The translations under genes and the position numbers were made by a program. Shown one piece after another: positions 1 to 5,028 of a DNA stretch of 6,842 nucleotides. The notes beneath the pieces were generated by a model. The model saw only the letters and a list, made by a program, of their open reading frames with translations. It was not told where the DNA came from and made no database searches. This DNA is from Nitrospira sp. Its GTDB lineage: Bacteria; Nitrospirota; Nitrospiria; Nitrospirales; Nitrospiraceae. Numbering within the stretch: the stretch's first letter is position 1; the number at the start of each line of letters is the position of its first letter. Location: the NCBI GenBank assembly GCA_024998705.1, contig JACOEF010000369.1, positions 1 through 6,842 on the forward strand, given 5' to 3'.

Positions 1-407
1 ATATTGGCTTCTTCCGGCGTCCGTCCGCTCTTCCGGTTATTGCACCGCCAGCAGGCCGTGACGATGTTTTCCCAGGTCTTCCGCCCACCTTTGGCAATCG
101 GCACGACATGGTCGAACGTCAGCTCCTCAGTACGGAACTTGTGTTTGCAGTACTGGCAGCAATAACCATCGCGCGTAAAAATATTGATACGGGAAAACTT
201 CACCGCGCGATGGCTATCCTTCAGCTTCACCAGCTTCAGGAGGCGCATCACCGAGGGGAGCTTGATCGAGATCGAGATACCGTGGATTTGGCGGTCGTAA
301 ACTTCGAGGACTTCGACCTTCCCCTGCCAGAGCAGAGTAATGGCCTTTTGCCAATGCAGGACACGAAGCGGTTCATAGGTGGAATTGAGCAACAAGGTCA
401 TTTCCAT
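1..407 (-). CDS. HNH endonuclease, C-terminus cut by window edge
   Basis: 135 codons are visible, reading leftward from an ATG at 407; the gene continues past base 1. The start MEMTLLLNSTYEPLRV and the following WQKAITLLWQGKVEVLE are typical of the N-terminal region of a widespread family of stand-alone bacterial HNH nucleases, usually about 165-190 residues. The nuclease domain begins near residue 78. A zinc-ribbon pair C84-x2-C87 (CQYC) is followed by the metal-binding DH at 99-100, then N114 and a second pair C119-x2-C122 (CWRC), with N123 in place of the last histidine of a strict H-N-H. A GGAG lies 5 bases before the start; a second in-frame ATG at 401 is possible. No restriction methylase or phage gene adjoins it, so its DNA target and role are unknown. 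It diverges from the Rieske gene. Confidence 0.9.
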   Translation of the reverse strand, partial: MEMTLLLNSTYEPLRVLHWQKAITLLWQGKVEVLEVYDRQIHGISISIKLPSVMRLLKLVKLKDSHRAVKFSRINIFTRDGYCCQYCKHKFRTEELTFDHVVPIAKGGRKTWENIVTACWRCNNRKSGRTPEEAN

Positions 408-601
408 AGTGGCTCCGGCGATCTCCTATGAGTGCACTATTTAAAGGATAGCAAATGACGGCGCTGTTGTGGTCCTTCCCTGAAAATTCCTGCTCAATCT
501 ATGCCATATGCGGCCAATGAAATCAAGCGCTTACGACTAGTCAACCATGTCACACCATCTTGAGACAATCTGTACCCCGCTGTAATCCGTAGAGGAACCA
601 T
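408..601. other. Divergent intergenic region
   Basis: These 194 bases separate the minus-strand HNH gene from the plus-strand Rieske gene and should hold both promoters. I find no convincing -35/-10 pair for either gene and no strong inverted repeat. The A/T-rich stretch at 438-455 is the most promoter-like part for the HNH gene, but this is weak. Confidence 0.4.
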
Positions 602-928
602 ATGGATACGCAGACCGGTTATGTCACCGTCGCTCAGGTGGAGCAGGTCCCTCCAGGCACCTGCCGCACCGTTGAAGTCGAAGGAGTTTTTCTGGCCCTC
701 TGCAACGTCGACGGAACCTTTCACGTCGTCGACAATACCTGCCCGCACGCAGGCGGTCCGTTGGGCGAAGGATGCATGGATGGCGAAGTGATCGAATGCC
801 CCTGGCACGGGTGGCGATTCAATGTCCGTACCGGTGAGCGACCTGAAAATCAGGAAATCCGCGTGGCCTGCGTGGAAGTGCATGTGCACGGCACGAACGT
901 GCAGGTGAAAACACCTCTTACATTGTAG
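602..928 (+). CDS. Rieske [2Fe-2S] ferredoxin
   Basis: A 108-residue soluble electron carrier that is essentially a single Rieske domain. The cluster ligands are all present: C47-P-H49 in box 1 (CPHAGGPLGEG) and C66-P-W-H69 in box 2 (CPWHGWRF), with 16 residues between H49 and C66. Size and box spacing match dioxygenase-type Rieske ferredoxins and the NirD-like small subunit family. There is no signal peptide or membrane anchor, so it is expected in the cytoplasm. The start is supported by AGAGGA at 591-596, five bases before the ATG. No oxygenase or nitrite reductase large subunit is next to it, so its partner is unknown. Its last 11 bases overlap the 3' end of the opposite-strand gene. Confidence 0.93.
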   Translation: MDTQTGYVTVAQVEQVPPGTCRTVEVEGVFLALCNVDGTFHVVDNTCPHAGGPLGEGCMDGEVIECPWHGWRFNVRTGERPENQEIRVACVEVHVHGTNVQVKTPLTL

Positions 929-1373
929 GCGGGAACGAAGGGATCTCACCGCCCGGCGCGCGCGGGCGTCCACTATCCGGGCCTTCCGGCATCAACCCAT
1001 CAGCCGGCAAGGAGGCCGCATTGACGCGCTTCGTAGCCAGATCCACGTGCCAGATAAAATCCCGTTCGAACCACTGTGTAGTCCCCTGCTCGCGCATGTA
1101 GATCCGGACCTCATAACGCTGACCATCCTGCTTGATCACCGTCCACTCTCCCAAGCGTAATCCCAGCTTGCGGTCCTCCTGAATACGGACCCGCTCGTTG
1201 AACGCCTGAAGAATCGTCGGATAACCAGCGGCCCGGTGGGTTTGCACCAGCGCGAGGGCATCGGCCGCCTGCGGATCGAGTATCGGATTGAGGCCGGGTG
1301 GTTTCATCCACCAGTAGGCCAGCCCTCCAGCCAGGAGAAGCGCGAGCACGGTGTAATGGATCACTTTACTCAT
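918..1373 (-). CDS. Membrane-anchored protein of unknown function
   Basis: A 151-residue protein I do not recognise. Residues about 5-23 (IHYTVLALLLAGGLAYWWM) form one hydrophobic segment after a short K-containing start, consistent with an N-terminal membrane anchor or uncleaved signal, leaving the rest outside the cytoplasm. Residues 36-120 are mixed and charged, with W/Y/F-rich strands (GEWTVIKQDG, RYEVRIYMREQG, WFERDFIWHVDLATKRV) suggesting a small beta-rich domain. The tail (residues 129-151) is Pro/Gly-rich and probably disordered. Codon use looks normal for the window and the frame is clean, which supports a real gene. There is no clear ribosome site before the ATG at 1373. Its TAA lies inside the end of the Rieske gene. 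Confidence 0.75.
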   Translation of the reverse strand: MSKVIHYTVLALLLAGGLAYWWMKPPGLNPILDPQAADALALVQTHRAAGYPTILQAFNERVRIQEDRKLGLRLGEWTVIKQDGQRYEVRIYMREQGTTQWFERDFIWHVDLATKRVNAASLPADGLMPEGPDSGRPRAPGGEIPSFPPTM

Positions 1374-1431
1374 AGGTCGTCACAATAGACTGCGGGTGGA
1401 TGGTTGAGCAACCTGTCATCATAGGTGGCGT

Positions 1432-1441
1432 GTGAATTCAC
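1432..1441. promoter_or_regulatory. 10-base perfect palindrome, possible operator
   Basis: GTGAATTCAC lies in the divergent gap between the membrane-anchored protein gene (minus) and the cyclotransferase-like gene (plus). A site of this kind could bind a dimeric regulator controlling either gene. It occurs once here and is short, so chance is a real alternative. Confidence 0.2.
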
Positions 1442-1502
1442 TGTCAATCGTCGGACCGCAGCAGCAGGCGGTCAAGCCGGCGACACAGAGAGGCAGCTGT
1501 GC

Positions 1503-1533
1503 TTGACAAGGTTGCGCAACGCTATGGTACAAG
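1503..1533 (+). promoter_or_regulatory. Possible sigma-70 promoter for the 1576 gene
   Basis: A perfect -35 hexamer TTGACA at 1503-1508 is followed by TACAAG at 1528-1533 (19-base spacing) or TATGGT at 1523-1528 (14-base spacing). Neither -10 nor spacing is ideal. Position (43 bases or more before the start codon) and strand fit the three-gene plus-strand run. A short inverted repeat, CACAG/CTGTG (1484-1488 and 1497-1501), lies just upstream. Confidence 0.35.
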
Positions 1534-1575
1534 TACCGGTCAACCTTCGCGACATAACCGGAGTCTCACCGTTCA

Positions 1576-2019
1576 ATGAAGTTCTTCTTTTATGCGGACA
1601 ATTTGAACCTCTCTCAACTCAAGCGTCGCGCCCCGGAACACAAATTTCTTTTTACGGCGTACCTCCCCGACCATAGCATTCAGTTTTGCCGATGGTCGAC
1701 GCAATGGCGCTGCGGCCTGGCGAGCGTGATCCCATCGCCGGGAGAGAAAGTCTGGGGAGTCGTCTTCGAAATTACCGACGAAGATCTCAAGATCCTCGAC
1801 GAATTCGAAGGGGATGTACCGCAGGGAGCCTACCGGCACCTGACTGTCACCGTGATCACGGAAGAGGGCGAAAAGTTGTTGGTCACCACCCATGCGGCCA
1901 CCCCCATCGGCAAATTCAAGCCGAAGGAGCATTACATCGATTGGGTGCTCAAGGGCATCAAGCAGTGGAAGTTGCCTGAAGAATGCGCCGAGCAGTGGAA
2001 AGCGTACAAGCCAGCCTGA
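1576..2019 (+). CDS. Gamma-glutamylcyclotransferase (AIG2/GGCT)-like protein
   Basis: A 147-residue protein with the GGCT/AIG2 fold pattern. Members cleave gamma-glutamyl amino acids or related amides, releasing 5-oxoproline. The N-terminal substrate loop is MKFFFYADNLNLSQLKRRAP; the usual YGSN is here Y6-A7-D8-N9. The second signature, VWGVVFEITDEDLKILDEFEG (59-79, shown in two parts: VWGVVFEITDE and DLKILDEFEG), ends in the E-G pair that carries the catalytic glutamate, here E78. G84-A85-Y86 follows, as in the family. The C-terminal KEHYIDWVLKGIKQWKLPEE resembles the usual closing helix. A GGAG lies 12 bases before the ATG, longer than ideal. The next gene starts 43 bases downstream, so they are probably co-transcribed. 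The altered YGSN loop makes the exact substrate uncertain. Confidence 0.85.
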   Translation: MKFFFYADNLNLSQLKRRAPEHKFLFTAYLPDHSIQFCRWSTQWRCGLASVIPSPGEKVWGVVFEITDEDLKILDEFEGDVPQGAYRHLTVTVITEEGEKLLVTTHAATPIGKFKPKEHYIDWVLKGIKQWKLPEECAEQWKAYKPA

Positions 2020-2062
2020 CGAACTTACACAATCGTCACTCACCCCATACATTGAGGTCACG

Positions 2063-2389
2063 ATGCCAAAACCGAAATATCATATCCTAGTGTGCACGAA
2101 CGCCCGTCCGCCGGGCCACCCGAAACCATCCTGCGGCGGCCAGGGCTCCGCACAACTGCTCATGTCCTTTAACATGGGTCTCATGCAGCGCGGCATCATG
2201 CCCGGCGAAGTCCTCGTCACAGGCTCCTCCTGCCTGGGCCCCTGCGAGCAGGGACCGACCGTCGTGGTGTACCCGGACAACACCTGGTATTCCAAGGTCA
2301 CTGAAGCGGATGTCGCCACCATCCTTGATGAGCACATCAAGGGCGGCAAGCCGGCAGAAAAGTTGAATCCGGATTCGGTCTGGAAGTAA
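2063..2389 (+). CDS. Thioredoxin-like [2Fe-2S] ferredoxin
   Basis: A 108-residue ferredoxin of the thioredoxin-fold (Shethna-type) class. The four cluster cysteines are in the expected order: C11 (ILVCTNARPPGHP), C24 (KPSCGGQGS), C57 and C61 (GSSCLGPCEQGP), giving C-x12-C-x32-C-x3-C. The segment GPTVVVYPDNTWYSKVTEAD is the typical last strand-helix unit of the family. The ATG at 2063 is chosen because GAGG sits 5 bases upstream (2054-2057) and the recognisable domain begins at residue 5; the open frame extends further 5' without family resemblance. It is a soluble cytoplasmic electron carrier, and its partner enzyme is not evident here. It follows the cyclotransferase-like gene closely and precedes moaB, with repeat copy A in the gap. 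Confidence 0.93.
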   Translation: MPKPKYHILVCTNARPPGHPKPSCGGQGSAQLLMSFNMGLMQRGIMPGEVLVTGSSCLGPCEQGPTVVVYPDNTWYSKVTEADVATILDEHIKGGKPAEKLNPDSVWK

Positions 2390-2395
2390 CTCAGA

Positions 2396-2419
2396 ATCAT
2401 CTTTTTCTTTGAAGATGAT
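2396..2419 (+). other. AT-rich stem-loop after the ferredoxin gene
   Basis: ATCATCTT (2396-2403) pairs perfectly with AAGATGAT (2412-2419) around an 8-base loop, starting 7 bases after the ferredoxin stop. No run of T follows, so it is not a standard intrinsic terminator. Its right arm (GATGAT) can instead pair with ATCATC at 2527-2532, the far end of repeat copy A, so two exclusive folds are possible. Confidence 0.45.
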
Positions 2420-2532
2420 CAATAATGCCTTTCCAGCAAGGCCGCAGGCGACTCAGACCCGGAGGCGTACCCTCAGGGATACGTTGAGGAGTGTGAGGAG
2501 CTGAGATCGATGCTGGAAGGCATTTCATCATC
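2414..2532 (+). repeat. Structured repeat copy A (type 1)
   Basis: First of seven copies of one repeat family in this window. Outer arms: GATGAT...ATGCCTTTCCAGCA (from 2414) against TGCTGGAAGGCAT...ATCATC (to 2532), with small bulges. Middle arm: CTCAGAC (2452-2458) against GTGTGAG (2491-2497), 6 of 7 paired. Inner hairpin: CGTACCC-TCA-GGG(A)TACG. The conserved AAGGCCGCAGGC and the GAG..GAT(C)GATG flank the arms. It fills the gap between the ferredoxin and moaB genes and ends only 8 bases before the moaB start, so a folded transcript could affect moaB expression. Confidence 0.85.
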
Positions 2533-2540
2533 CGATTACC

Positions 2541-3053
2541 ATGTCCACCCCAAGCCACAAAGAACACAAACACCACGCGCCCCGCACCATCGGCTGCATG
2601 GTCATTACCTGCAGCGACACCCGCACGCCTGAGACCGACACCAGCGGCCGCTTGATCCAGCAGTTGCTCAAGGACGAGGGCCACCACATTGCCGCCTATC
2701 ATCTCGTGAAAGACGAACCGGCGCAGATCAAGGCGCGGATCGCCGAAGGCATCACCGACGAGTCCATACAGGCCATCATCATCAACGGCGGAACAGGGAT
2801 CTCCCGGCGGGATTCGACGTTTGAGGCGGTGGATGCGATGCTGGAAAAACGGCTGGATGGATTCGGCGAAGTGTTTCGCTATCTGACCTATCAGGAGATC
2901 GGCTCACCGGCCATCATGAGCCGGGCCACGGCCGGCATCATCAAGGGCCGCGTCCTCTTCTCCACTCCGGGATCAGAAAACGCCGTGCGCCTGGCGATGG
3001 AAAAACTCATCCTTCCCGAACTGGGCCACCTCGTTAAAGCACTCACCAAATAG
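2541..3053 (+). CDS. moaB: MoaB/MogA-family molybdenum cofactor protein
   Basis: A 170-residue member of the MoaB/MogA family, which binds molybdopterin and, in active members, adenylates it before molybdenum insertion. After a His-rich, non-conserved leader (residues 1-14), the domain starts at RTIGCMVITCSDTRTPETDT. The molybdopterin-binding signature NGGTGISRRD spans 82-91 (GGTG at 83-86, D91). GFGEVFRYLTYQEIGSPAIM (107-126) and the STPGSENAVR loop (141-150) are also as expected, as is the closing LILPELGHL. Length fits MoaB rather than the larger MoeA. The ATG at 2541 is the only start before an in-frame stop at 2502-2504, yet no ribosome site precedes it; the nearest GGAAGG lies 20 bases away inside repeat A. 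Other cofactor genes are not in the window. Confidence 0.93.
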   Translation: MSTPSHKEHKHHAPRTIGCMVITCSDTRTPETDTSGRLIQQLLKDEGHHIAAYHLVKDEPAQIKARIAEGITDESIQAIIINGGTGISRRDSTFEAVDAMLEKRLDGFGEVFRYLTYQEIGSPAIMSRATAGIIKGRVLFSTPGSENAVRLAMEKLILPELGHLVKALTK

Positions 3054-3054
3054 T

Positions 3055-3085
3055 CGTGAAGCGTCATTCGTGAAGCGTGAAGCGC
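3055..3085 (+). repeat. Short CGTGAAGCG direct repeats
   Basis: CGTGAAGCG(T/C) occurs three times just after the moaB stop: 3055-3064, 3069-3078 and 3076-3085, the last two overlapping. This GTGAAGCGT iteration is unlike the hairpin repeats nearby and looks like a simple-sequence remnant. Confidence 0.6.
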
Positions 3086-3088
3086 GCG

Positions 3089-3113
3089 CCCCGACTGGAG
3101 CAGTCCAACGGGG
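3089..3113 (+). terminator. GC-rich stem-loop, possible moaB terminator
   Basis: CCCC (3089-3092) and GACTG (3093-3097) pair with CAGTC (3101-3105) and GGGG (3110-3113); the loop is GAG and a 4-base bulge CAAC interrupts the right arm. It lies 36 bases after the moaB stop. No T tract follows, so termination is plausible but unproven. Confidence 0.35.
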
Positions 3114-3169
3114 TACGGCGTGAGGATTGCCTTCAGATAAAATTAGACTCGGCGACCTAGAATATTCAC

Positions 3170-3290
3170 GGCTGCTCAAAACGGTGCTCCAACCAGGCTG
3201 CAGGAAGAACGGCGACTGAGGCGTACCCTTGTGGTACGTCGCAGGGAGCCGTGCACCTGAGAACGAGGTTGGAGACCGTTTTCAGCAGCC
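3170..3290 (+). repeat. Structured repeat copy B (type 2)
   Basis: Near-perfect terminal inverted arms of about 24 bases: GGCTGCTCAAAACGGTGCTC and CAACC at the left against GGTTGGAGACC and GTTTTCAGCAGCC at the right, with one mismatch and one bulge. The outer segment CTCCAACC/GGTTGGAG (3187-3194 and 3267-3274) differs from copies A and C but is fully paired. Inside are ACGGC/GCCGT and GCGA/TCGC arms around CGTACC-CTTGT-GGTACG. The interior GCGACTGAGG...GTCGCAGGGAG marks the type 2 subfamily. It lies between convergent genes (moaB and the CBS protein). Confidence 0.88.
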
Positions 3291-3300
3291 ACCTGCTGAA
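3281..3300. repeat. Junction palindrome between copies B and C
   Basis: TTCAGCAG (3281-3288), CCAC, CTGCTGAA (3293-3300) is a perfect 8-base-pair hairpin with a 4-base loop. It uses the last bases of copy B and the spacer before copy C. So the right arm of B can pair either with B's own left arm or with the spacer. Confidence 0.6.
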
Positions 3301-3301
3301 G

Positions 3302-3420
3302 GGTGTTCAAAACGGCCTTCCAGCAAGGCCGCAGGCAAAGCAAAACCGGAGGCGTACCCGTAGGGTACGTTGCGGATTTTGATGAGCCGAGAACGATGCT
3401 GGAGACCGTTTTCAACATCC
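3302..3420 (+). repeat. Structured repeat copy C (type 1)
   Basis: Outer arms GGTGTTCAAAACGGCCTTCC/AGC against GCTGGAGACCGTTTTCAACA/TCC. Middle arm CAAAA-CCG (3341-3348) against CGG-A-TTTTG (3373-3381), with one bulge. Inner hairpin CGTACCC-GTA-GGGTACG (3353-3369) is perfect. It is separated from copy B by only 11 bases and ends 35 bases short of the stop codon of the minus-strand CBS gene. Confidence 0.9.
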
Positions 3421-3455
3421 GATTAGTCTTGCGAGATCTTCGGCTCAGAATACGT

Positions 3456-3857
3456 TTAATTCGCCGCAATCTTCGATTGGGCGTATCGCTTGTAGTGCAT
3501 CAAGAGATCGCGGACCGACACCACGCCGACGATCGAGCCACCCTTGGTCACCGCCAGATGGCGCACGCCGAGATCGCCCATCATATCCTGCGCGTCATCG
3601 ACCGACTGGTTGCTCTCGATGGTGCAGAGCGGGGTGGTCATGATCTTATCGACCGTGAGTTTCGAGACGTCCTGGCTGGTCGCCAGTCCCTTGCGGACAA
3701 GATCCGTGTCGATGACGATCCCCACATGGTTCTTCCCCTTCTTGATCAGGAGCGAACCGACCCGCAATTCGCGCATCTTTTTCGCCGCACCGCGAATCGA
3801 CATCGTCGGACCAATACTCTGGGGTTTCTTGTTCATAATTTGCGCAACGCTTGCCAT
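3456..3857 (-). CDS. Two-CBS-domain protein
   Basis: A 133-residue protein made of a tandem pair of CBS domains (a Bateman module) and little else. CBS 1 covers about residues 3-60 (QIMNKKPQSIGPTMSIRGAA, then GSLLIKKGKNHVGIVIDTDL). CBS 2 covers about 68-122 (TVDKIMTTPLCTIESNQSV, then HLAVTKGGSIVGVVSVRDLL). Such modules usually bind adenine nucleotides and sense energy state; here there is no attached effector domain, so the controlled partner is unknown. The ATG at 3857 has AAAGG 8 bases upstream. It lies 50 bases downstream of the dehydrogenase on the same strand and may share its transcript. Cytoplasmic; no signal or membrane segment. Confidence 0.92.
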   Translation of the reverse strand: MASVAQIMNKKPQSIGPTMSIRGAAKKMRELRVGSLLIKKGKNHVGIVIDTDLVRKGLATSQDVSKLTVDKIMTTPLCTIESNQSVDDAQDMMGDLGVRHLAVTKGGSIVGVVSVRDLLMHYKRYAQSKIAAN

Positions 3858-3907
3858 GTCACATACCTTTCTGCCCGTTGGGACAAGAGAGCCACTAATA
3901 AAACCGA

Positions 3908-4825
3908 TTATGAAACGCTCAACACGATCTTACCAAAAAACTTTCGATTCAGAAGATATTCTTGCGCAGCCTTCGCTTCGGACAGCGGGAACGTCCGGTC
4001 GATCACCGGCTGCAATCTGCCCTGGCCGACCAACTGAGCGGCCTTGAGCAATTCACTCTGCGTCCCCATGTAGGAGCCACGAATCGTGAGCTGCCTCGAA
4101 TACACATACCGCAGATCGAGTTTCACCTCCGCGCCCGTCGTCGCGCCACAGGTCACTAACCGGCCGCCTTTGGCCAATGAATCAATACACTGCACCCATA
4201 CCTCCGGGCCAATGTGTTCGATCACCACATCCACTCCGCGGCGGTGGGTCAGCTCCCGCACCCGTTGGTTCACCTGCTCGCGAGTGTGATTGATGACCTC
4301 ATCGGCCCCAAGCGCCTTGGCCTTCGCGACCTTGTCATCGCTCCCGACAGTGGTCAGCACACGGGCGCCGGCAAGCTTGGCCATCTGGATCGCCATGTGC
4401 CCCACCCCGCTGCCTGCGCCCATAATCAACACGTCTTCACCGGGCTGCACAGCGGCCAATCCGAACAACATATGCCAGGCGGTGACCGATACCAGCGGAA
4501 ACGCGGCAGCCTGCTCGAAGCTCAACGCGCCGGGAATCGGGAACACATTCCGCGCCGGCACCTTCACATACTCGGCATACCCGCCATGGCACATCGCCCC
4601 GATCAACCCGTAGGACCGGCACATGTTGTCGCGCCCGGCGAAGCACTGCTCGCAGTGCCCGCAGCCGACCCCTGGAGAGACATACACGCGTTCGCCCTCG
4701 GCAACTCCTTCCACATGCGCACCGATCTGCTGTACCACTCCGGCAACGTCCGATCCGAGAATATGCGGAAGCGGCATCGGATAGGCAGGACTGCCCTGCC
4801 GGATCCAGATGTCGAGATGGTTCAA
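3908..4825 (-). CDS. Zinc-type alcohol dehydrogenase, main frame (N-terminus out of frame)
   Basis: 305 codons matching a medium-chain Zn-dependent dehydrogenase/reductase from just after the first beta strands to the end. Visible parts, numbered from the TTG at 4825: HILGSDVAGVV (21-31); four structural-zinc cysteines C55, C58, C61, C69 (CGHCEQCFAGRDNMC); GGYAEYVKVPARN (81-93); and the NAD(P) loop GAGSGVG (136-142). The end (GRLVTCGATTG, PVIDRTFPL, FGKIVLSVS) is complete. The usual catalytic GHE is replaced by GSD, as in the Zn_ADH_like subgroup I recall, so classical catalytic zinc binding is doubtful. No ATG or GTG lies between the in-frame stop upstream and the TTG, and no ribosome site precedes the TTG. 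The missing beginning lies at 4822-4938 in another frame; together they would give about 343 residues, the family's normal length. The substrate is unknown. Confidence 0.85.
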   Translation of the reverse strand: MNHLDIWIRQGSPAYPMPLPHILGSDVAGVVQQIGAHVEGVAEGERVYVSPGVGCGHCEQCFAGRDNMCRSYGLIGAMCHGGYAEYVKVPARNVFPIPGALSFEQAAAFPLVSVTAWHMLFGLAAVQPGEDVLIMGAGSGVGHMAIQMAKLAGARVLTTVGSDDKVAKAKALGADEVINHTREQVNQRVRELTHRRGVDVVIEHIGPEVWVQCIDSLAKGGRLVTCGATTGAEVKLDLRYVYSRQLTIRGSYMGTQSELLKAAQLVGQGRLQPVIDRTFPLSEAKAAQEYLLNRKFFGKIVLSVS

Positions 4826-4938
4826 GGCGCAGGCTTGACCCGCACAAGCACTTCATCGACGCCGATCGTCGGCATCGGCATCTCTTGATACTGCAGCTTC
4901 CCCGGCCCGCCATGTTCGTGGAACACCACTGCATTCAT
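4822..4938 (-). pseudogene. Detached N-terminus of the alcohol dehydrogenase (frameshift)
   Basis: An ATG at 4938, preceded by a strong GGAGG (4943-4947) four bases away, opens 38 codons: MNAVVFHEHGGPGKLQYQEM, then PMPTIGVDEVLVRVKPAP and a TGA. This is the expected beginning of a Zn-type dehydrogenase. The family would continue VKACALNHLD; the sequence reads GTCAAGCC where GTCAAGGCC would keep the frame, so one G is missing (plus-strand position about 4834). Past this point the shifted frame stays open for 305 codons with intact motifs. This implies a very recent mutation or a base-calling or assembly error. A programmed shift is less likely, as no slippery run is present. Confidence 0.85.
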
Positions 4939-4980
4939 GCATCCTCCAAGGAAAGAAGGCTCACTGTGCAACGATCAACG

Positions 4981-5014
4981 TTCCATGCCTGATTCGTGCG
5001 AATCGAGCATGAAC
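4981..5014. promoter_or_regulatory. Imperfect dyad between PhzF and dehydrogenase genes
   Basis: CATGCCTGATTCG (4984-4996), TG, CGAATCGAGCATG (4999-5011) are 13-base arms with only two internal mismatches; a bulged C lets GTT/AAC extend the stem. It sits in the 90-base gap after the PhzF stop and before the dehydrogenase start. It could be an operator for the dehydrogenase-CBS pair or a transcript stem-loop after PhzF. No T tract follows on the minus strand, so a simple terminator is unlikely. Confidence 0.45.
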
Positions 5015-5028
5015 GATAGAACATGCCC

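Noticed and set aside
1..407. Restriction-modification or phage module around the HNH gene
   Set aside because: No methylase, terminase or other phage gene is visible in the window; stand-alone HNH proteins of this type are common.
560..586. Possible promoter TTGAGA / TGTAAT before the Rieske gene
   Set aside because: The spacing is only 15 bases and the implied start point would fall on the ribosome site.
3170..3420. CRISPR array
   Set aside because: Two 120-base elements with terminal inverted arms are not short direct repeats with unique spacers, and no cas gene is present.
3303..4037. Plus-strand open frame of 244 codons across copy C and the CBS gene
   Set aside because: It begins inside a repeat and runs antisense to a clear CBS-domain protein; GC-rich shadow frame.
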